In this document: positions 1 to 11,855 of the stretch, in pieces | Position numbering within the stretch: position 1 is the first letter of the stretch | Layout of the letters: each line of letters opens with the position of its first letter | From: Ilyonectria destructans | Lineage: Eukaryota > Ascomycota > Sordariomycetes > Hypocreales > Nectriaceae | Reading direction: 5' to 3' | Length of the DNA stretch: 64,000 nt | NCBI GenBank assembly: GCA_020740775.1 | Contig: JAHEWK010000001.1 | Span: forward strand, 1,922,001-1,986,000 | The notes under the pieces: generated by a model | Told to the model about the DNA's origin: nothing | Databases searched by the model: none | Seen by the model: the letters and a program-made list of their open reading frames with translations, nothing else | Position numbers and translations under genes: made by a program

Positions 1-1278
1 CGGCAAGCTGGTGCTGGGAGATGACGTCGTTGAAGTCCTTGGTGGCACGGTCAATCTCAGTCTGAACCTTTTGGTCGATGTCAAACTTGACAAGTTGAGG
101 TTCGGGGAGATTGGAGCGGATGCTCGGGTCGGAAAAGTCGAGCTTGTTTCCGAAGATTAGGTCATTGACGTAGTCGTTTAGGCGGTGGGTAGGGGTTCCA
201 TCCATCATGGAGTGCTCGCCCATGAAGCCAGAAGTGCCATTGTCATTGACAATGAACTGGAGCGGCTTGTCATACCATCGGTTGGCACCGTCGCCGTGCC
301 AGTACTGGTGGGCACGCTCCTCGGAGGTGACGGGGGCGGCATCGTCCAGGCAAACAACGAACGAGGCTGCCTCGATGACCTCGAGGGCAGCCTTGTTATT
401 GGGGCTGGCCTGCAGCAAGATCTCACGGGCATCGGTCCAGATGTCGCGATTCTCCGAGGTCAGAGCGCCAACAGCGGGGACGCGATGAGCAGCTTCGTAC
501 ACACGCTTGAACTGCTGCTCTAGCTCCGAGGTGTTGAGCTGCTTGCCATCGATCTCATGCTGAATCTTGAAAAACTGGTTTTTGCGGATGACGATGATGT
601 GCTTGTGCTCGTCAGGGGAGAACTTGACAGGGTAGTCGGCAGGCTTGGCAGCGACGCGAGAGGCATTGAACATCCACTTGTAGCTGTCCATGCAGACGGG
701 GAGCTTCTTCATGTACTCTGGCTCAAGGGTGCCAGCGTCGACCATTTTCTTGAACTCAAGAACCGAGGTGGTAATGGCAGCAGCACGCTTGGATGGGTCT
801 CGACGACGGCGGTCATCTCGGTGTGAGTAGAAGTAGCTGACGTAGGGGACGACAGGGTCGCGGTAGGCCAGGTAGGCGGCCTCATTCCACCAATCGTAGA
901 TCCAGTTCTTGGTGTTGGCATCCTCACGGCGGGCGGTGAGCTTCTCCTGGAGCTTGGAGCCAACGCCGCCAGGGCGGATGAATTCTTGGACAGCCTTCTC
1001 GCTGGCCTCATACTCGGCGGGAGAGAGGAGAGGGTGGAGGGTCTTGAGATAACGCTTGGCGGTCTCGTCGAGGGAAGGCACGGGCAGCCGGGGCAAGGAG
1101 TCCTGGAACCTCAGCATGGGGCCCTTTGAATTGTCCTCGGCATAGCCTAGGACGAGTCTGTGTCAGCGGTATTGAAAGGGGGTCGTGTGACAACGCGAAA
1201 GAGCATCTATCACATGTGAATTGGGTGTTGTGGCGTACCCTTAGGGATAGAGCTGCTGGCGCGCTTGGTTGGGGCCAT
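1..1278 (-). CDS. Carnitine O-acetyltransferase, 5' part (3' end outside window)
   Basis: Transfers acetyl groups between CoA and carnitine so that acetyl units can move between peroxisome, cytosol and mitochondrion. Two exons are visible: 1278-1239 (start MAPTKRASSSIPKG) and 1146 down to the window edge, separated by a 92-nt GT-AG intron. About 395 residues can be read, including WHGDGANRWYDKP and FMGEHSMMDGTPTHR; the His of GEHSMMDG is where this family has its catalytic histidine. The choline/carnitine acyltransferase family is usually 600-900 residues, so the C-terminal third is missing here because of the window edge and not a break. The N-terminus is basic and Ser-rich but does not look like a classical mitochondrial presequence, which suggests the cytosolic (FacC-like) and not the organellar (AcuJ/Cat2-like) form. 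That assignment is inference, because any peroxisomal C-terminal signal is not visible. Confidence 0.9.
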
Positions 1279-2917
1279 GATGAGAGTCTGCGCCAGAGAT
1301 GAAGTCAGTATCGAGAAACAGCAGGATGATGAACGGGCCTGGCGAAGAAATGGAGTCGGGTAGTCGGGGATTCTAGTAACAGCAGGCCAAGATACGGAGA
1401 TGAGTAGCTCGGGAGGTACCCATGCCACCGACCATCGCCGGGCACCCACACCACCACGGCCCGTGCCAAAACCCCCGGTTGCCCGGTGCTATTTGGTGGA
1501 GGAGGTGGACAGGCATTCACGGATGCTCATGCATAAAGAGTGAATGGACAGAGGGAGTGAGAGACAGAGAAGAGAGCGGGGGACTGACGGTACGCGTTGC
1601 GTTGATGTGACGGAAGCTGTTCCTCAGAGCGGGCGATCGGGCTAAAGTTAACATGGCCGGCGCAAGCGAGGTGCGAAGGCTCAGAAGGAGGGTCAAAAGA
1701 CGCGAACCGGAAGGGACAGGACACGGAGAGAGCTCTGGTCAACGGCGGCGGGCGGCAGCGGCAATGGTTGCCTTTAAAGAACCCTGCTCGATAGAGACGG
1801 GAGACGGGAGACGCGAGACAGTGAGAGAGGCGTTGGTGGGGAGTAAAAGCCGTGGACTATCACGTAGGCCTCGGCTCGAGAACGGGAAGGATGGCGGAGC
1901 TGGTGGGGCTGGAGCAACTGCTAAGGTCGGTAGAAGCTACGGGATACCTAGGTAAAGGAGGAGGTGGGTAGGTGCGTTGCACTTGGAGAAGCAGGCAAGG
2001 CAAGGTCAGGAATGGGGCCACGGAAGGGACGATGGAGACAAATTCTGAATCGTTTGGCGGGGGAAGCCCACAGTGGCCGGCCAGGGTTGGGGCTAGGAGG
2101 CTCATCCATTCAGAATTTCAGAACTTCAGATGCATTATGATCGCGGCAGGAAGCAAGGCCCTTTAAGTCAGTCTCCATGTGACAGAAACTATCTACAAGA
2201 TGCATGTCACGGAATCATCACTCAGCTCTCATGCTTCCTTCATTGTGTTTTCTTCCCTAAGTTATTTGCATTGCGCACATGGGGTGTGGATGAGGCCCAG
2301 TCGCCCGTGGAGGCATTGGGGAACTTGTTATGGGGATGGTCCCTCTCCGCGCCCGCGTCCCGAGACGTCACCGCCCCGCCTCAGCCTTGGGCCGAGGTAC
2401 AGACAGGCTGGGGCCAGGAGCAGGCACGGCATGCGGCTAAGTTAACCAATTGGTACGTACCGGGTAATCGCCAGAGTTCTCCCTCTTGTCCAGCAAAAAA
2501 GGAACGTCTCGGTGGCCAATGGACCCCCTACCCACAGGGACTGACTGACGGACTGACTGCGGGTGAGTTTTGCTGGCTGGTGACTGTTGACAGCTGACTG
2601 CATCTCCCTAGACGTTACAGGGTACCGGTGTTGCCTGCCTGCCGTCGGTCCCAGCGCTTTAAGCATGTGCCTGCGTGTTGCTAAGATGAAGGGCACCACA
2701 ATGCGCCGACCCGTTAGACTACTATTCCCCTTCAGTCTCTCTCTCAACAATGCCAACGACCTACTCATAATATTCTTCAGCAATACGAATGTAGAAGACC
2801 ACGTACCTTTGGTGTGTTCATCACCCGTAGCGGATTCGGTTTGGGAGACTGTCAACATGCCGATTCCCGGTCTTGGGTCAAGGTCGCACGGCACACTGGC
2901 GGCCCATCCATTCCGCT

Positions 2918-2942
2918 GATGCGATGCGATGCGATGCGATGC
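2918..2942. repeat. GATGC tandem repeat (5 units)
   Basis: Five perfect pentamer units in intergenic DNA. It is short enough to be a variable microsatellite; no function is implied. Confidence 0.95.
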
Positions 2943-3354
2943 TCCTCAACTGGCCTCGATGTTGCCCTCCGGCGGCCGGCTCCTTCCTACACTATGATCA
3001 AGACTCTCCTCCGTACCCAGCGCCATCTCTCAACTCGTTGCCATCCACCCCCCCGCTGGTCCGGACCTCTCCGGAATATGCCCGAACTCGAGATGCGCAA
3101 CCGCCGTTGCTCCGTGTCTGCTCTCCATACCTCACACATATACTCACCCCGACCCCCCATGCAGTCCTGTCATGTACTTATGCCGTGCAGCAGCACCAAC
3201 CAAATGCCGAGACCTAATGCAACCAGGCTAGGCTAGTCTTTTGCCTTCCCCACCATTACACTCGCTGCCATTAAAGAAAGAGCAGCCAACTGCTCTCACT
3301 AATTGCCCGAGATCCGCAGCTATGTACATCTACAGCACCCTGGCATAAGTACCT

Positions 3355-3373
3355 TAGGTAGGTAGGTAGGTAA
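3355..3373. repeat. AGGT tandem repeat
   Basis: Four tandem AGGT units preceded by CCTT. Similar TAGGTAGG strings recur in the other intergenic regions of this window and not in coding sequence. Confidence 0.9.
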
Positions 3374-3904
3374 GGTATGCACTATATCAGGTCCATGTCG
3401 TGGACCGGCAATAGGCCGGGATCTGGGTCAGGAATTGGAACCGAACCGTCGTCAAGTCAAATAAAGAATCAAGACAGGTATTACTACTCAACACCTTTCC
3501 CTCGAAATCACAGGTACACAAATCTCAAACAAGAAGAATCCGACGAAATCAAAAGGCATCTAGACGTAATAGTACAACCACACACGCAAAGACCAAATCC
3601 GACATGCGTACCTGCCCCCTTGTCAATGTGTCCGCGCCAATATGCTATTTAGCTTGACGTGGCCAGCCATTGCAAGTCGTCAAGGGGCCTTCTCCCCCCG
3701 ACGAGACCGTCCTCCCGTCTCGTCCCATTCGTCTCAATCGCGCCAGTTTGCCATGTCCTGCAGAGGTTTGTTCAGTCCAATCAATACACTTGCCCCCACG
3801 CGCCATCCGGACGCCGCCGTTGACTTGATCCCAATCTGTCAAATTGTCTCTTCGCCCCGTATTCTTCGTCCCCGACCCTCCCTCACTCCTCGTGCCGCAG
3901 GCAT

Positions 3905-6090
3905 CTACGCCTCATAACTCTTCACCTGACCATCGCTGCTTGGCGGAGGCACGGCTTGCGCCCCGACTGCCGGTTGAAAGCTCAGTCGCTCTCCATCGCT
4001 CATGACATCGTGAGCCATGCGGGCGCCCAGGTCACCCCCGGCATTCGCTGCCGCCTTGAGGCCCTCCTGAACATCCCGCACCCGCCGTCTGAACGCCAGT
4101 CGGTCTAGGAAGAGCTGTTGCCGTGCCCGTTCCAGTTCTCGACGCTCCGCCCGCAGGACCGCCTCCATCTCGTCAAAGTATTTGAGCTTCATTTCCAGCT
4201 TCTGAAGGGTCACGTTAGATGCTGCCGACACTAACCGCGTCATCTCCCGCTCCTCGTGTGATGCGAAACCTGCGGCCCGGGCCCCTATCGAAGCCAGAGG
4301 GATTGAAGCCAGGGCAGTTGTCTTAGTGGTGGTGGTGGTGGTGGTTGTCGTCGTTACTTCCTGTCGGATGTCCAGGTCCATGGAATCACCCTTTTCCTTG
4401 CTGTTGCCATTGGCCTTCGTATCCTCACTTGACCTATCGCCGTCCAGTTGCTTGCGGAGCTTCCGCTTAAGCTCATCGGCTGACTTGTTGGCAGCCGCCG
4501 CCGTGCTGGCTGGGTCTGCAAGGCTGGCGAGGAATCCAACCACAGACATGACGGGGTTGTCAACCTGGCTGAACGGAAGTTGTCCTTGTTGAGGGCCGAG
4601 CATTGACAACCCCGTCGGCGCATTGATGGGTGCCTCCGAGTCCAGATATTTCTCCTCAATGTCTAGTTGCAGGAACTGGAGGACGCACTCTTCTCGCGTG
4701 CGGGTTCCAACGTGCTCTGCAATCTCGCCCCAGTCGTCATCGAATCGCTCCAACCCTTCTAGGAGGCGTAGAATCTCTGCATCCGTCCATGGGGCATCTC
4801 GATCCAGGATAGACGTGTAGGTGGGGTTCTCCATCTTGACGTACATGTTGCTCGTATGGTTCGCAGGTAGACGACCCTCGGTGAAACAGTTGGGGCACAG
4901 GTCGTACTTAGCCTTGGGGTTGGCGTCCGTGTGGTTGCTGTGATAGTATATTCGCGTGCAGTCGTTGCCGCACTGGTGGCAGTTGACTTTGGCAATGGGT
5001 GTCTTGGTCGCATCATCCGTCCCAGGGACACCGTTGGTGGCCGGTGTCTCACCATTAGCCTTGCCCTCGGTCTTGCTGATGGGGGTTCCCTTGACATTGG
5101 CTTCGTAGATGTTGCGTCCGATCCCGAGGTTTTGATCGACCTTAGTAGAGGGGGTAGCAGTGGCTTTGTTATCAGTGTCCTGGCTCTTCTTTCCCTCTAG
5201 AACCACGGGGTCAGCCGAAGGCTGCCACGCCTGTAGACCTCGAGGAGTATCGCAAATGATCTTGAAGTGTCCGGTGAAAGGCGGGCCAACATGCGATGGG
5301 CGTTGATCGGCATCAACCTGGTTCTGGTTAGGGTTGCTTCAGCTCCCAACACGTAGGGCCATACCTGGTAGTTGATCAAACCCCATTGCTCTAGAAAGGC
5401 ATGGACACGCATGATGGCGCAGACGTCGCCAGCCAAGTTTCTGCGACAAGCCGTGACCGTGAGGTACTCAACTGGATTGAGGCGGTAGGTGTTGATCATG
5501 AAATCACGGTAGTCCTTGTAGACAGCCGGGGTTTTGCTTCGATTGCGGTTGTTGAAGAACTCGGCCATGGCCTTCCGTTCGATGTCGTGAATCGCGTTCA
5601 TGTCAAACCAGGTGCTGTAGCTTGGTAGGACAATAGCGTGGGTTTGAGCGATGAGATGCTCGCGAGCAGCGGACTCGATCGTCTCCTTTGACTTTGAATC
5701 TTGACCATCAGTTGCGGCGACCGCGTCGCTTGGGGCGGCGCCATTCTTGGCGTCCTCGGGCGCGTCGTTCATCTCTTCGTCACCGCGAGCTGTGAGGTCA
5801 GCGCAATGCCCATCCGATGGATCATGTGAGTGTGCGTGTGAGGGGATGTGGTACCTGGAGCAGGGGTTGTGCTATCCTGCTTGATGTTGGCCTCACTCAT
5901 GAGACCCTCGGACATCTGGACATCTGCGTACCGCGTCAGTGTCACGAACCAGGGAGCTGTCTACGGGGGCGCGCATACCTTCGCCATCGCCAGAACCAGA
6001 CTCCGGCTGTAGGGGAGGCTGCGCGAGGATCGGATTGCTGTTGGGCGATGCGCCATTGCCAGGCGAGCCGTAGGTCGCGGAGTCGTCCAT
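3905..6090 (-). CDS. Rsc8/Swi3-family subunit of SWI/SNF and RSC chromatin remodelers
   Basis: Scaffold subunit of ATP-dependent nucleosome remodelers in the nucleus. Exons are 6090-5979, 5923-5855, 5789-5365 and 5317-3905, giving 672 residues. Domains in order: an acidic/Pro-rich N-terminus; a SWIRM domain at about 108-225 ([19 protein letters not shown] ... WGLINYQ, with the [11 protein letters not shown] junction bridging the third intron); a zinc-binding ZZ-like segment at about 312-360 (CHQCGNDC ... CPNCF); a SANT domain at about 375-425 ([33 protein letters not shown]); and a C-terminal helix rich in Arg/Glu (about 570-640) that fits the SWIRM-associated coiled coil. A poly-Thr run coded by an ACC-type trinucleotide tract (4326-4355) sits between SANT and the coiled coil. 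It is divergently placed with ETF-alpha, 610 bp between start codons. The single gene could serve both complexes; which one cannot be told from sequence. Confidence 0.92.
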
Positions 6091-6700
6091 CTTGATGACA
6101 GTCGCGGTAGGCTGCCAACACCAGGCGAACGGGGATGAGGCAGGTCAATCGGGCGCGCGTGAGACGAGGGGTGTCGCGCGGCTGCTGAAGAGGCCAAAGA
6201 TCACGCAGCAACTTGTGCAGAGGTTGGTTGATGTGTCGTCGGGAATTCGTTGCCTAGCGTCGTGATCCTGATGGAGTCTGGCGATGATAGGTCGCGTTTG
6301 GAGAAATTTTGGCGCGACGACAACGGGGCTGGCTGCTGCATCCTCAGTGCATACCAAAGAGCGCGAGTCACAGGGGGGTTGACCGGGGTCACGTGGTGAA
6401 ACTAGTATCACGTGATATATCACCTGGGTCAGCACGTGTTTGTCGCAACCACCTGCCGGCATTCGCTCTCAATTGCCTTTTCCGAGTCGGCGGCTCGGCA
6501 AGTTGGCTGCAAAACCGTGCAATCCCGGCGAGTGGCCGATGACGGCGGAGTCCCACGCGAACAAGTCGGCGCAACGCTACCTCGGGCCGTCACCAACCGT
6601 CGCCGTCTTCAACTGCCCTCTTCTAAGCTCTCCCCCCAGCACCCAAACTGCGTTTCTTCGAGCAAGAATTTGGCCAATTCCACCCAAATTTTGAAACAAT
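6091..6700. promoter_or_regulatory. Shared upstream region of Rsc8 and ETF-alpha genes
   Basis: A 610-bp divergent intergenic region with no supported gene. It contains a CACGTGA/TCACGTGAT pair near 6390-6420 (E-box-like palindromic cores) and a CCTCGG hexamer at 6580-6585, 116 bp upstream of the ETF-alpha start. Confidence 0.55.
6580..6585 (+). promoter_or_regulatory. Candidate Far/CTF1 binding hexamer CCTCGG
   Basis: CCTCGG (CCGAGG on the other strand) is the core bound by FarA/FarB and by CTF1-alpha at fatty-acid-responsive promoters. The site lies close to the ETF-alpha start, a plausible target. By chance the hexamer is expected about once per 2 kb on both strands, so this is a weak call. 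Confidence 0.3.
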
Positions 6701-7814
6701 ATGCTTCCCCCTGCGAGACGAGTGCTGGCGACTCAGGCCTCCGGCCTCATTGGCCGGGCGCCAGCTCTGAACCTCAGCGCACATGCCCGCCAAAGACTGT
6801 TGTCGACCCTGGCCATCTTGGAGCAGCGGGACGGACAGCTGAACCATGGCTCATTGAGCGCATTCACGGCGGCCCAGAAGCTGGGCGGAGCTGTGCACGG
6901 CTTTGTCGCTGGTAGCAACATCAAGGGTGTTGCTGCGGAGGCTGCAAAGGTTGACGGCGTCGAGAAGATTATCGCCGTGGAGAACGGCGCATATGACAAG
7001 GTCAGGAATGGCACCGCAACCGCAACCGCATACCCGGGCCCCCCTCTCCATACTGACCTTCGACCAGGGACTCCCCGAGAACTACGCTCCTCTTCTCGTC
7101 GAGAACATCAAGAAGGGCGGTTACACTCACGTCATCGTCGGCCACACTGCATTTGGCAAGAATCTCTTGCCCCGAGTTGCCGCTCTGCTCGATTCGCAAC
7201 AGATTTCCGACATTACAGCCATTGAGAATGAGAACACCTTCGTCCGACCCATTTACGCAGGTAACGCTATCGCCACTGTCGAATCGTCAGACCCCATCAA
7301 GCTTGTCACCATCCGAGGGACCGCCTTCGCCCCTGCCGACCTTGCTTCAGGATCTGCGACTGTTGAAGACGGCGTTGACCCCAAGGTCGAGTCGGCTACC
7401 GAATGGGTGTCTGAGAACCTTGCCAAGTCCGACCGCCCTGACTTGGCTACCGCTGGTAGAGTCGTGGCTGGTGGCCGCGGCCTAAAGTCTAAAGAGGATT
7501 TCGACAATGTGATGCTTCCTCTGGCTGACGCCCTTGGTGCCGCCGTCGGAGCCTCCCGCGCGGCCGTTGATAGCGGCTATGCGGATAATAGCCTCCAGGT
7601 TGGCCAGACTGGCAAGGTCGTTGCCCCTCAGCTGTACGTGGCTGTTGGAATCTCGGGTGCCATTCAGCACTTGGCTGGCATGAAGGACAGCAAGGTGATT
7701 GCTGCTATCAACAAGGATGGTGACGCCCCCATTTTCCAGGTTGCGGATGTTGGTCTAGTTGGTGATCTGTTCGAAAAGGTGCCCGAGTTGACGGAAAAGG
7801 TCAAGAGCGCGTAA
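6701..7814 (+). CDS. Electron transfer flavoprotein subunit alpha, mitochondrial
   Basis: With ETF-beta it carries electrons from mitochondrial acyl-CoA and other dehydrogenases to ETF-ubiquinone oxidoreductase. Exons are 6701-7000 and 7068-7814 (348 residues); the intron begins GTCAGG. The N-terminus MLPPARRVLATQASG is a basic, Ala/Arg-rich mitochondrial presequence. The C-terminal half carries the ETF-alpha FAD signature: SDRPDL, GGRGLKS, LGAAVGASRAAVDSGY, QVGQTGKVVAPQLYVAVGISGAIQHLAGM and INKD. These align closely with the human protein (about 333 residues). It is convergent with the Arh1 gene, with 61 bp between stop codons. A CCTCGG hexamer just upstream would fit control by fatty acids, which is inference. 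Confidence 0.96.
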
Positions 7815-7875
7815 TGTCTATTATACACGTATGGAGTGAGGTGTTATACAACAAGTTAAAATTTCCCACTAGCCC

Positions 7876-9551
7876 TCATCCAAGGACAGCCAACATGTCA
7901 ACTGTGCTCGTGAACTTTTCTCTCTCTTTTCCAGCTTTCTGCCCTCGGTTCCGTTCTGCCTGGTCAATTCTGCGCCAGTCATCCCAAGCAACAGCTCTGC
8001 CGTTGGATGCATCGGCCTCCTTCCTCACTTCCTCCCACCCGTTCATGGCTTGCGTAGATGAGGCATTCCCGAAGGGAGCACCTGAAAGCCAGTCCTCCAC
8101 AATTGCATCTCCTGTGATGAAGGCATCTTGCATGGTTGAAGCAATGACTCCAGTGGGTCCCCTTTTGACCCACCCGGCGCAATACAACCCTGGAACATTC
8201 TGGTTCTTGACATCCTCTGCATTGGTGCGGGACACTAGGCGTGTCACTCTACCTAAGCCGTCATTGCATATAATACCGCGCCGATCGTCAAACTGGATAC
8301 CTGCATCGTCGAAACCTGGGAGGGGAACGGACTTGTAGCCAACGGACCGAAAGACGATATCGGAGGGCAAGATGACCGTTTCCCCAGTTGACTTGACGGA
8401 TGACTGAGGGTCAAATGGAGAGGACAGCTCCGTGACATCGAATTCCGTGCTTGCAACGTTGGAGGGCGAATCTTGATGTCCCAAGAAGTGCTTTGGAGAC
8501 AGACAACTATCCAGGGACCAGGACTTGGAGGCTGCCTCATGCGGAGTTTGCGAACCCTTGACCAATACTTCCATCAGCCGTCTCGTTGCACGCGGCAGGC
8601 TCTTGAGTTCGGCCGGTACAAGGGACCGATTGAAGGGGTGGAATTCTACCCGAGACAACTTCATGAGCTCACGAACTTCCTTGATTGTGAATGCGGCCTG
8701 GAGACTGTGTGAGTAATTGATCGTCGCGCCGGCCGGGAGGATGTGGTTACCTGCATCGGTCCACGTCTTCCGACAACGTGGACTCTCTTGACTCGGCTCT
8801 CAGCCAACCTTGCAAGGGCTTGTTCCGTGATGTCCGTCGCCTTGAGCACATCAATATCTTCGAGGAGCATCCGCGCGACGTCGAGAGCGACATTCCCTTG
8901 GCCGATGATGACGGCCTCGTTACCGCGAGTAAGATCCAAGTCTAGGCCGGCACAATCCGGAAGGCCGTTGTACCAACCAACAACGTGGCGCGCCGAATAT
9001 ATACCGCTAAGAGTCGACTCGCCAGGGACTCCCAGCTTCTTGTCTTCTGATGCGCCGTAGGAGAACAGTACGGCGTCGTAGTTGTGTAATAGCGATTTCA
9101 GCTCAATAGTGCAATGCTGGGCGGAGTGGCCCGGCTGACCGATGGAGACATTCCCTATAAAGGTAAAGTTGGGTGACGAGGCGATTTGGTCGAACTTTTC
9201 CTGACAGTTCTACTCTCACACATTAACAACTGCTAGCTGGACGCTTTGAATATCAACATCGCACACCTTGACCTCTGGATGATCGGGCGCAACTCCGTGA
9301 CGGACCAATCCAAACGGAACGGGGAGGCTCTCGTACATGTCGACCCGGGCCCCCGGGATCTTGCCCATGACCCGGTACGACGTGTAGAAGCCGGCGGGGC
9401 CGGAACCGACCACCGCAAGACGGAACGGCAAATCCGGGGATCGAGAGGATTGCCGCCGAGGGCTAGAAGAAAAAGCCCGGCCGTTGCGGGCGAACCCGCG
9501 TAGCTGGCTCGCAAGACCGGGCGACCATGCAGTTCTCAACGGCATCTTCAT
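7876..9551 (-). CDS. ARH1: Adrenodoxin/ferredoxin-NADP+ reductase, mitochondrial (Arh1)
   Basis: FAD enzyme that passes electrons from NADPH to mitochondrial ferredoxin (Yah1) for Fe-S cluster and heme A synthesis. Exons are 9551-9267, 9209-8751 and 8697-7876 (521 residues). It opens with a presequence (MKMPLRTAWSPGLASQLRGF), then the FAD-binding VVGSGPAGFY at about 47-56, VPFGLVRHGVAPDHPEVK, the NADP-binding IIGQGNVALDVARML, VVGRRGPMQ-AAFTIKEVREL (spanning the second intron), and a C-terminal GLYCAGWVKRGPTGVIASTMQDA typical of this family. Two in-frame Met codons lie at the start (MKMP); either could be used. The intron after PEVK starts GTGTGC. The gene reads head-to-head from a 401-bp region shared with the next membrane-protein gene. 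Confidence 0.95.
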
Positions 9552-9952
9552 TGGGGGTGAATGAAGAAGTCGACAGACATTGCGAGAAGAATGCCGCTGC
9601 CGCCGAGATGGGGCTCCAATCCGATCCGCCGCATTACCTCGCGTTATCGGCCTTCGCGTACCTAGTCAGGTTGTGCATCGGGGACCGACCTCCGAGGCGT
9701 TGCTGTGGCGACCGGGCCCGCATGCAACTTTGATGGTGTCCACACAAACCAAACCACCAAGTTTAGATGAGACACACCCCATTATTCTCCCACCTGGACT
9801 TTGGAACCACCCGCAGCCGGTCGAACGTCGCATTCCGATCATCCCGCTTCGAATCTCGCATCTTGGCCGATTTGTCTCGTCGGCCTCATTCCAGCACATC
9901 GACAATCAGTGTCTGGCGCAGGCGCAGCGCAACAGCGCGCCCGCGATTCACC
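9552..9952. promoter_or_regulatory. Divergent region between Arh1 and four-TM protein genes
   Basis: No gene seen. The reading frame of the downstream gene stays open upstream to 9767 and could hold an earlier start. One CCGAGG hexamer at 9692-9697. Confidence 0.45.
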
Positions 9953-11855
9953 ATGGGTGGTGCGCAGCAGCCGTTTATGTACAGTGCCGTCCAGCGCAAC
10001 GATGCACGATACCCAGAGTCCACGTTCGATCCTAAGGCCGTCACGAGGGCGAGCTGGGAGCCCAAGAAGTTCAAGCCCAAGCCAGATGGACCCCTCGTCT
10101 CCTTTAACCGGCATCCAGAGTAAGTGGCATCGCCAACGCCTCAAAGGGCCGCGCGGGTACGAAAGTTGGTTCTAATTGCTTCTGATAGTGCGCACATGGT
10201 TCTTTCATACCGATCGAACAACTACTCGTCAATGAGCCCTCGCATTAAGAGTTGGATCAAGTGGCTGCGCCACTTCCAGCTTCTGCTTCGCGTCCTCGAG
10301 CTCGTGGGCGCTGTCGGAATCTTGGTCCTGGTGATTCTGATGACCAAAATTGAGGCGGTAACTGGCTGGATCATGAAGATCACGGTGAGTTTACAACTCC
10401 ATCATGCAATAGAAGCATAGCTGACCCATCCTATAGCCTGCTGTCGCCACGGCTCACTGCTTGTATGCCATCTACCACCTCTGCCGCGACTCCTCTGGAC
10501 GACCTCCCGCCTCGTCATCCGCTTACCACTTGTTTTCCGCAATGACGGATGTAGCTGCCGCACCCATCTATGCCTTTTGTGCTCTAACGGTGCACAACAA
10601 GGGGGACAGCTGGAAGACAGTTCTTGCGAATCAGAATCTCATGGACACCTTCGTGCCAGCCGTCTATTACACTTTCATCGGCGCAGGTGGTCTTCACTTA
10701 ATATCGCTGTCTACCTCACTCTGGTTGGGATGGATGTTCCGCAAGATCAGTCTCATGCCCCCGGACATGAACCCGCTTGAGGACAATCTGACGGCTCGAC
10801 CTAAGCACAAGAAGGCCAAGTCCTCTGTCTCCACACTGAGCACAATGGATACAGACAGTCGACTTTCCACCCCTCGCGATTCCCGGCGACTCTCGGGTCT
10901 TCCCCATAATGGCGTCGAAGCACCTCCGTCTATTCCCTTTATGCATACGCGGACCGGATCTAGCACTACTATGGGAAGTAGAACCTCTCGACAGTATCAG
11001 ATAGTCCCGGGGTCTCGCGACTCGATTGCTTCCAAGGTTCCTGGATTTCGTGACTCCATCGCTTCTAGAGATACCAAGCGCACCTCTGTTGCTCCGTCGT
11101 ACCATCGCGATTCTTATACAGAAATCCCCCTGAATGACCCGAACTCTTCTCGACCACCGAGCAGCTCAAACAGGAACAGCCAGATTCGTCCAGCCAAGTT
11201 CACTGAGACTTGGGTACCTACGGATTCGCTCATTTCTCGAACTAACCAGCGGAACCGCGAGATGGCGGCATCTAAAACGAGTGCCCAGAACCGGGGCAGC
11301 AAGTCTTACGAGGCCCTTACTCAGCGATACTACAACGACGACTCATCTGAGGACGAGTATGGCGATGAAAACATTCAGATCCATAATGATGATGAGGCCG
11401 ACCTCGGGGGTGAGCTCCGACCTCATCCTCTACGTCTGAATCCGACAGAAACAGAGCGATCTACTCCTCCTCGAGCTAAGACACCTTTCTACCCCCTTGG
11501 CAACTCCTTGTCTGAGGTTAGTTCGAACACGAGACGTGTTAGCGCCAGCCAGGACATTGCCGATGAGAAGCCGGCTTTTGCGTTGGCGAAGCCCTCTAGA
11601 AACAGACAGAGTTCCATCCAAACGGAGGAGTCCTTCTACTCTCGACCATATGGCGAGCTTAAGAGTGCAACCCCACCCGTCATAGTTGGGAATAACCGTA
11701 AGGTTTCCTCGGGCAACGACTTTGACTCCAAGTATGCGTCTGGAGCTTACGAGCGACGGAATGTCAGCGGCAAGGTGGCTGAAGAAGGACGGGGTGGCAC
11801 TGCTGGGGATAGATTCTCTGTCTACGAAACTCGATTTGGGCGTGACGAGTGGTGA
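9953..11855 (+). CDS. Uncharacterised four-TM protein with long Ser-rich cytosolic tail
   Basis: Function not recognised. Exons are 9953-10119, 10189-10384 and 10437-11855, giving 593 residues; the start was chosen for its CACCATGGG context, though an in-frame ATG at 9767 would add 62 residues. After about 85 hydrophilic residues come likely membrane helices at about 86-107 (LLLRVLELVGAVGILVLVILM), 112-135, 150-172 and 190-215 (TFIGAGGLHLISLSTSLWLGWMF). From about 216 to the end the protein is hydrophilic and Ser/Arg/Pro-rich, with three closely similar repeats around 176-210 of the tail region (GSRDSIASKV, GFRDSIASRD, then SYHRDSYTEI) that look like phosphorylation clusters. The layout resembles conserved fungal plasma-membrane proteins of unknown role; no enzyme motif is visible. 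Confidence 0.85.

Larger units (their letters stand above)
1279..3904. other. Intergenic, 2.6 kb: no convincing gene
   Basis: This holds the upstream region of the carnitine acetyltransferase and the downstream region of the Rsc8 gene. The ORFs here (up to about 155 codons) have no recognisable domain and no intron logic. It contains two CCTCGG/CCGAGG hexamers (1869-1874, 2392-2397), a five-unit GATGC tandem repeat and an AGGT tandem repeat. Confidence 0.6.

Noticed and set aside
2442..2894. 150-codon ORF on the minus strand
   Set aside because: No domain, no homology I can recognise, overlaps similar-size ORFs on the other strand, and lies in promoter-like DNA.
9767..9952. Upstream in-frame ATG for the four-TM protein
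   Set aside because: The extra 62 residues look like promoter-derived sequence and the 9953 ATG has a much better context; not excluded entirely.
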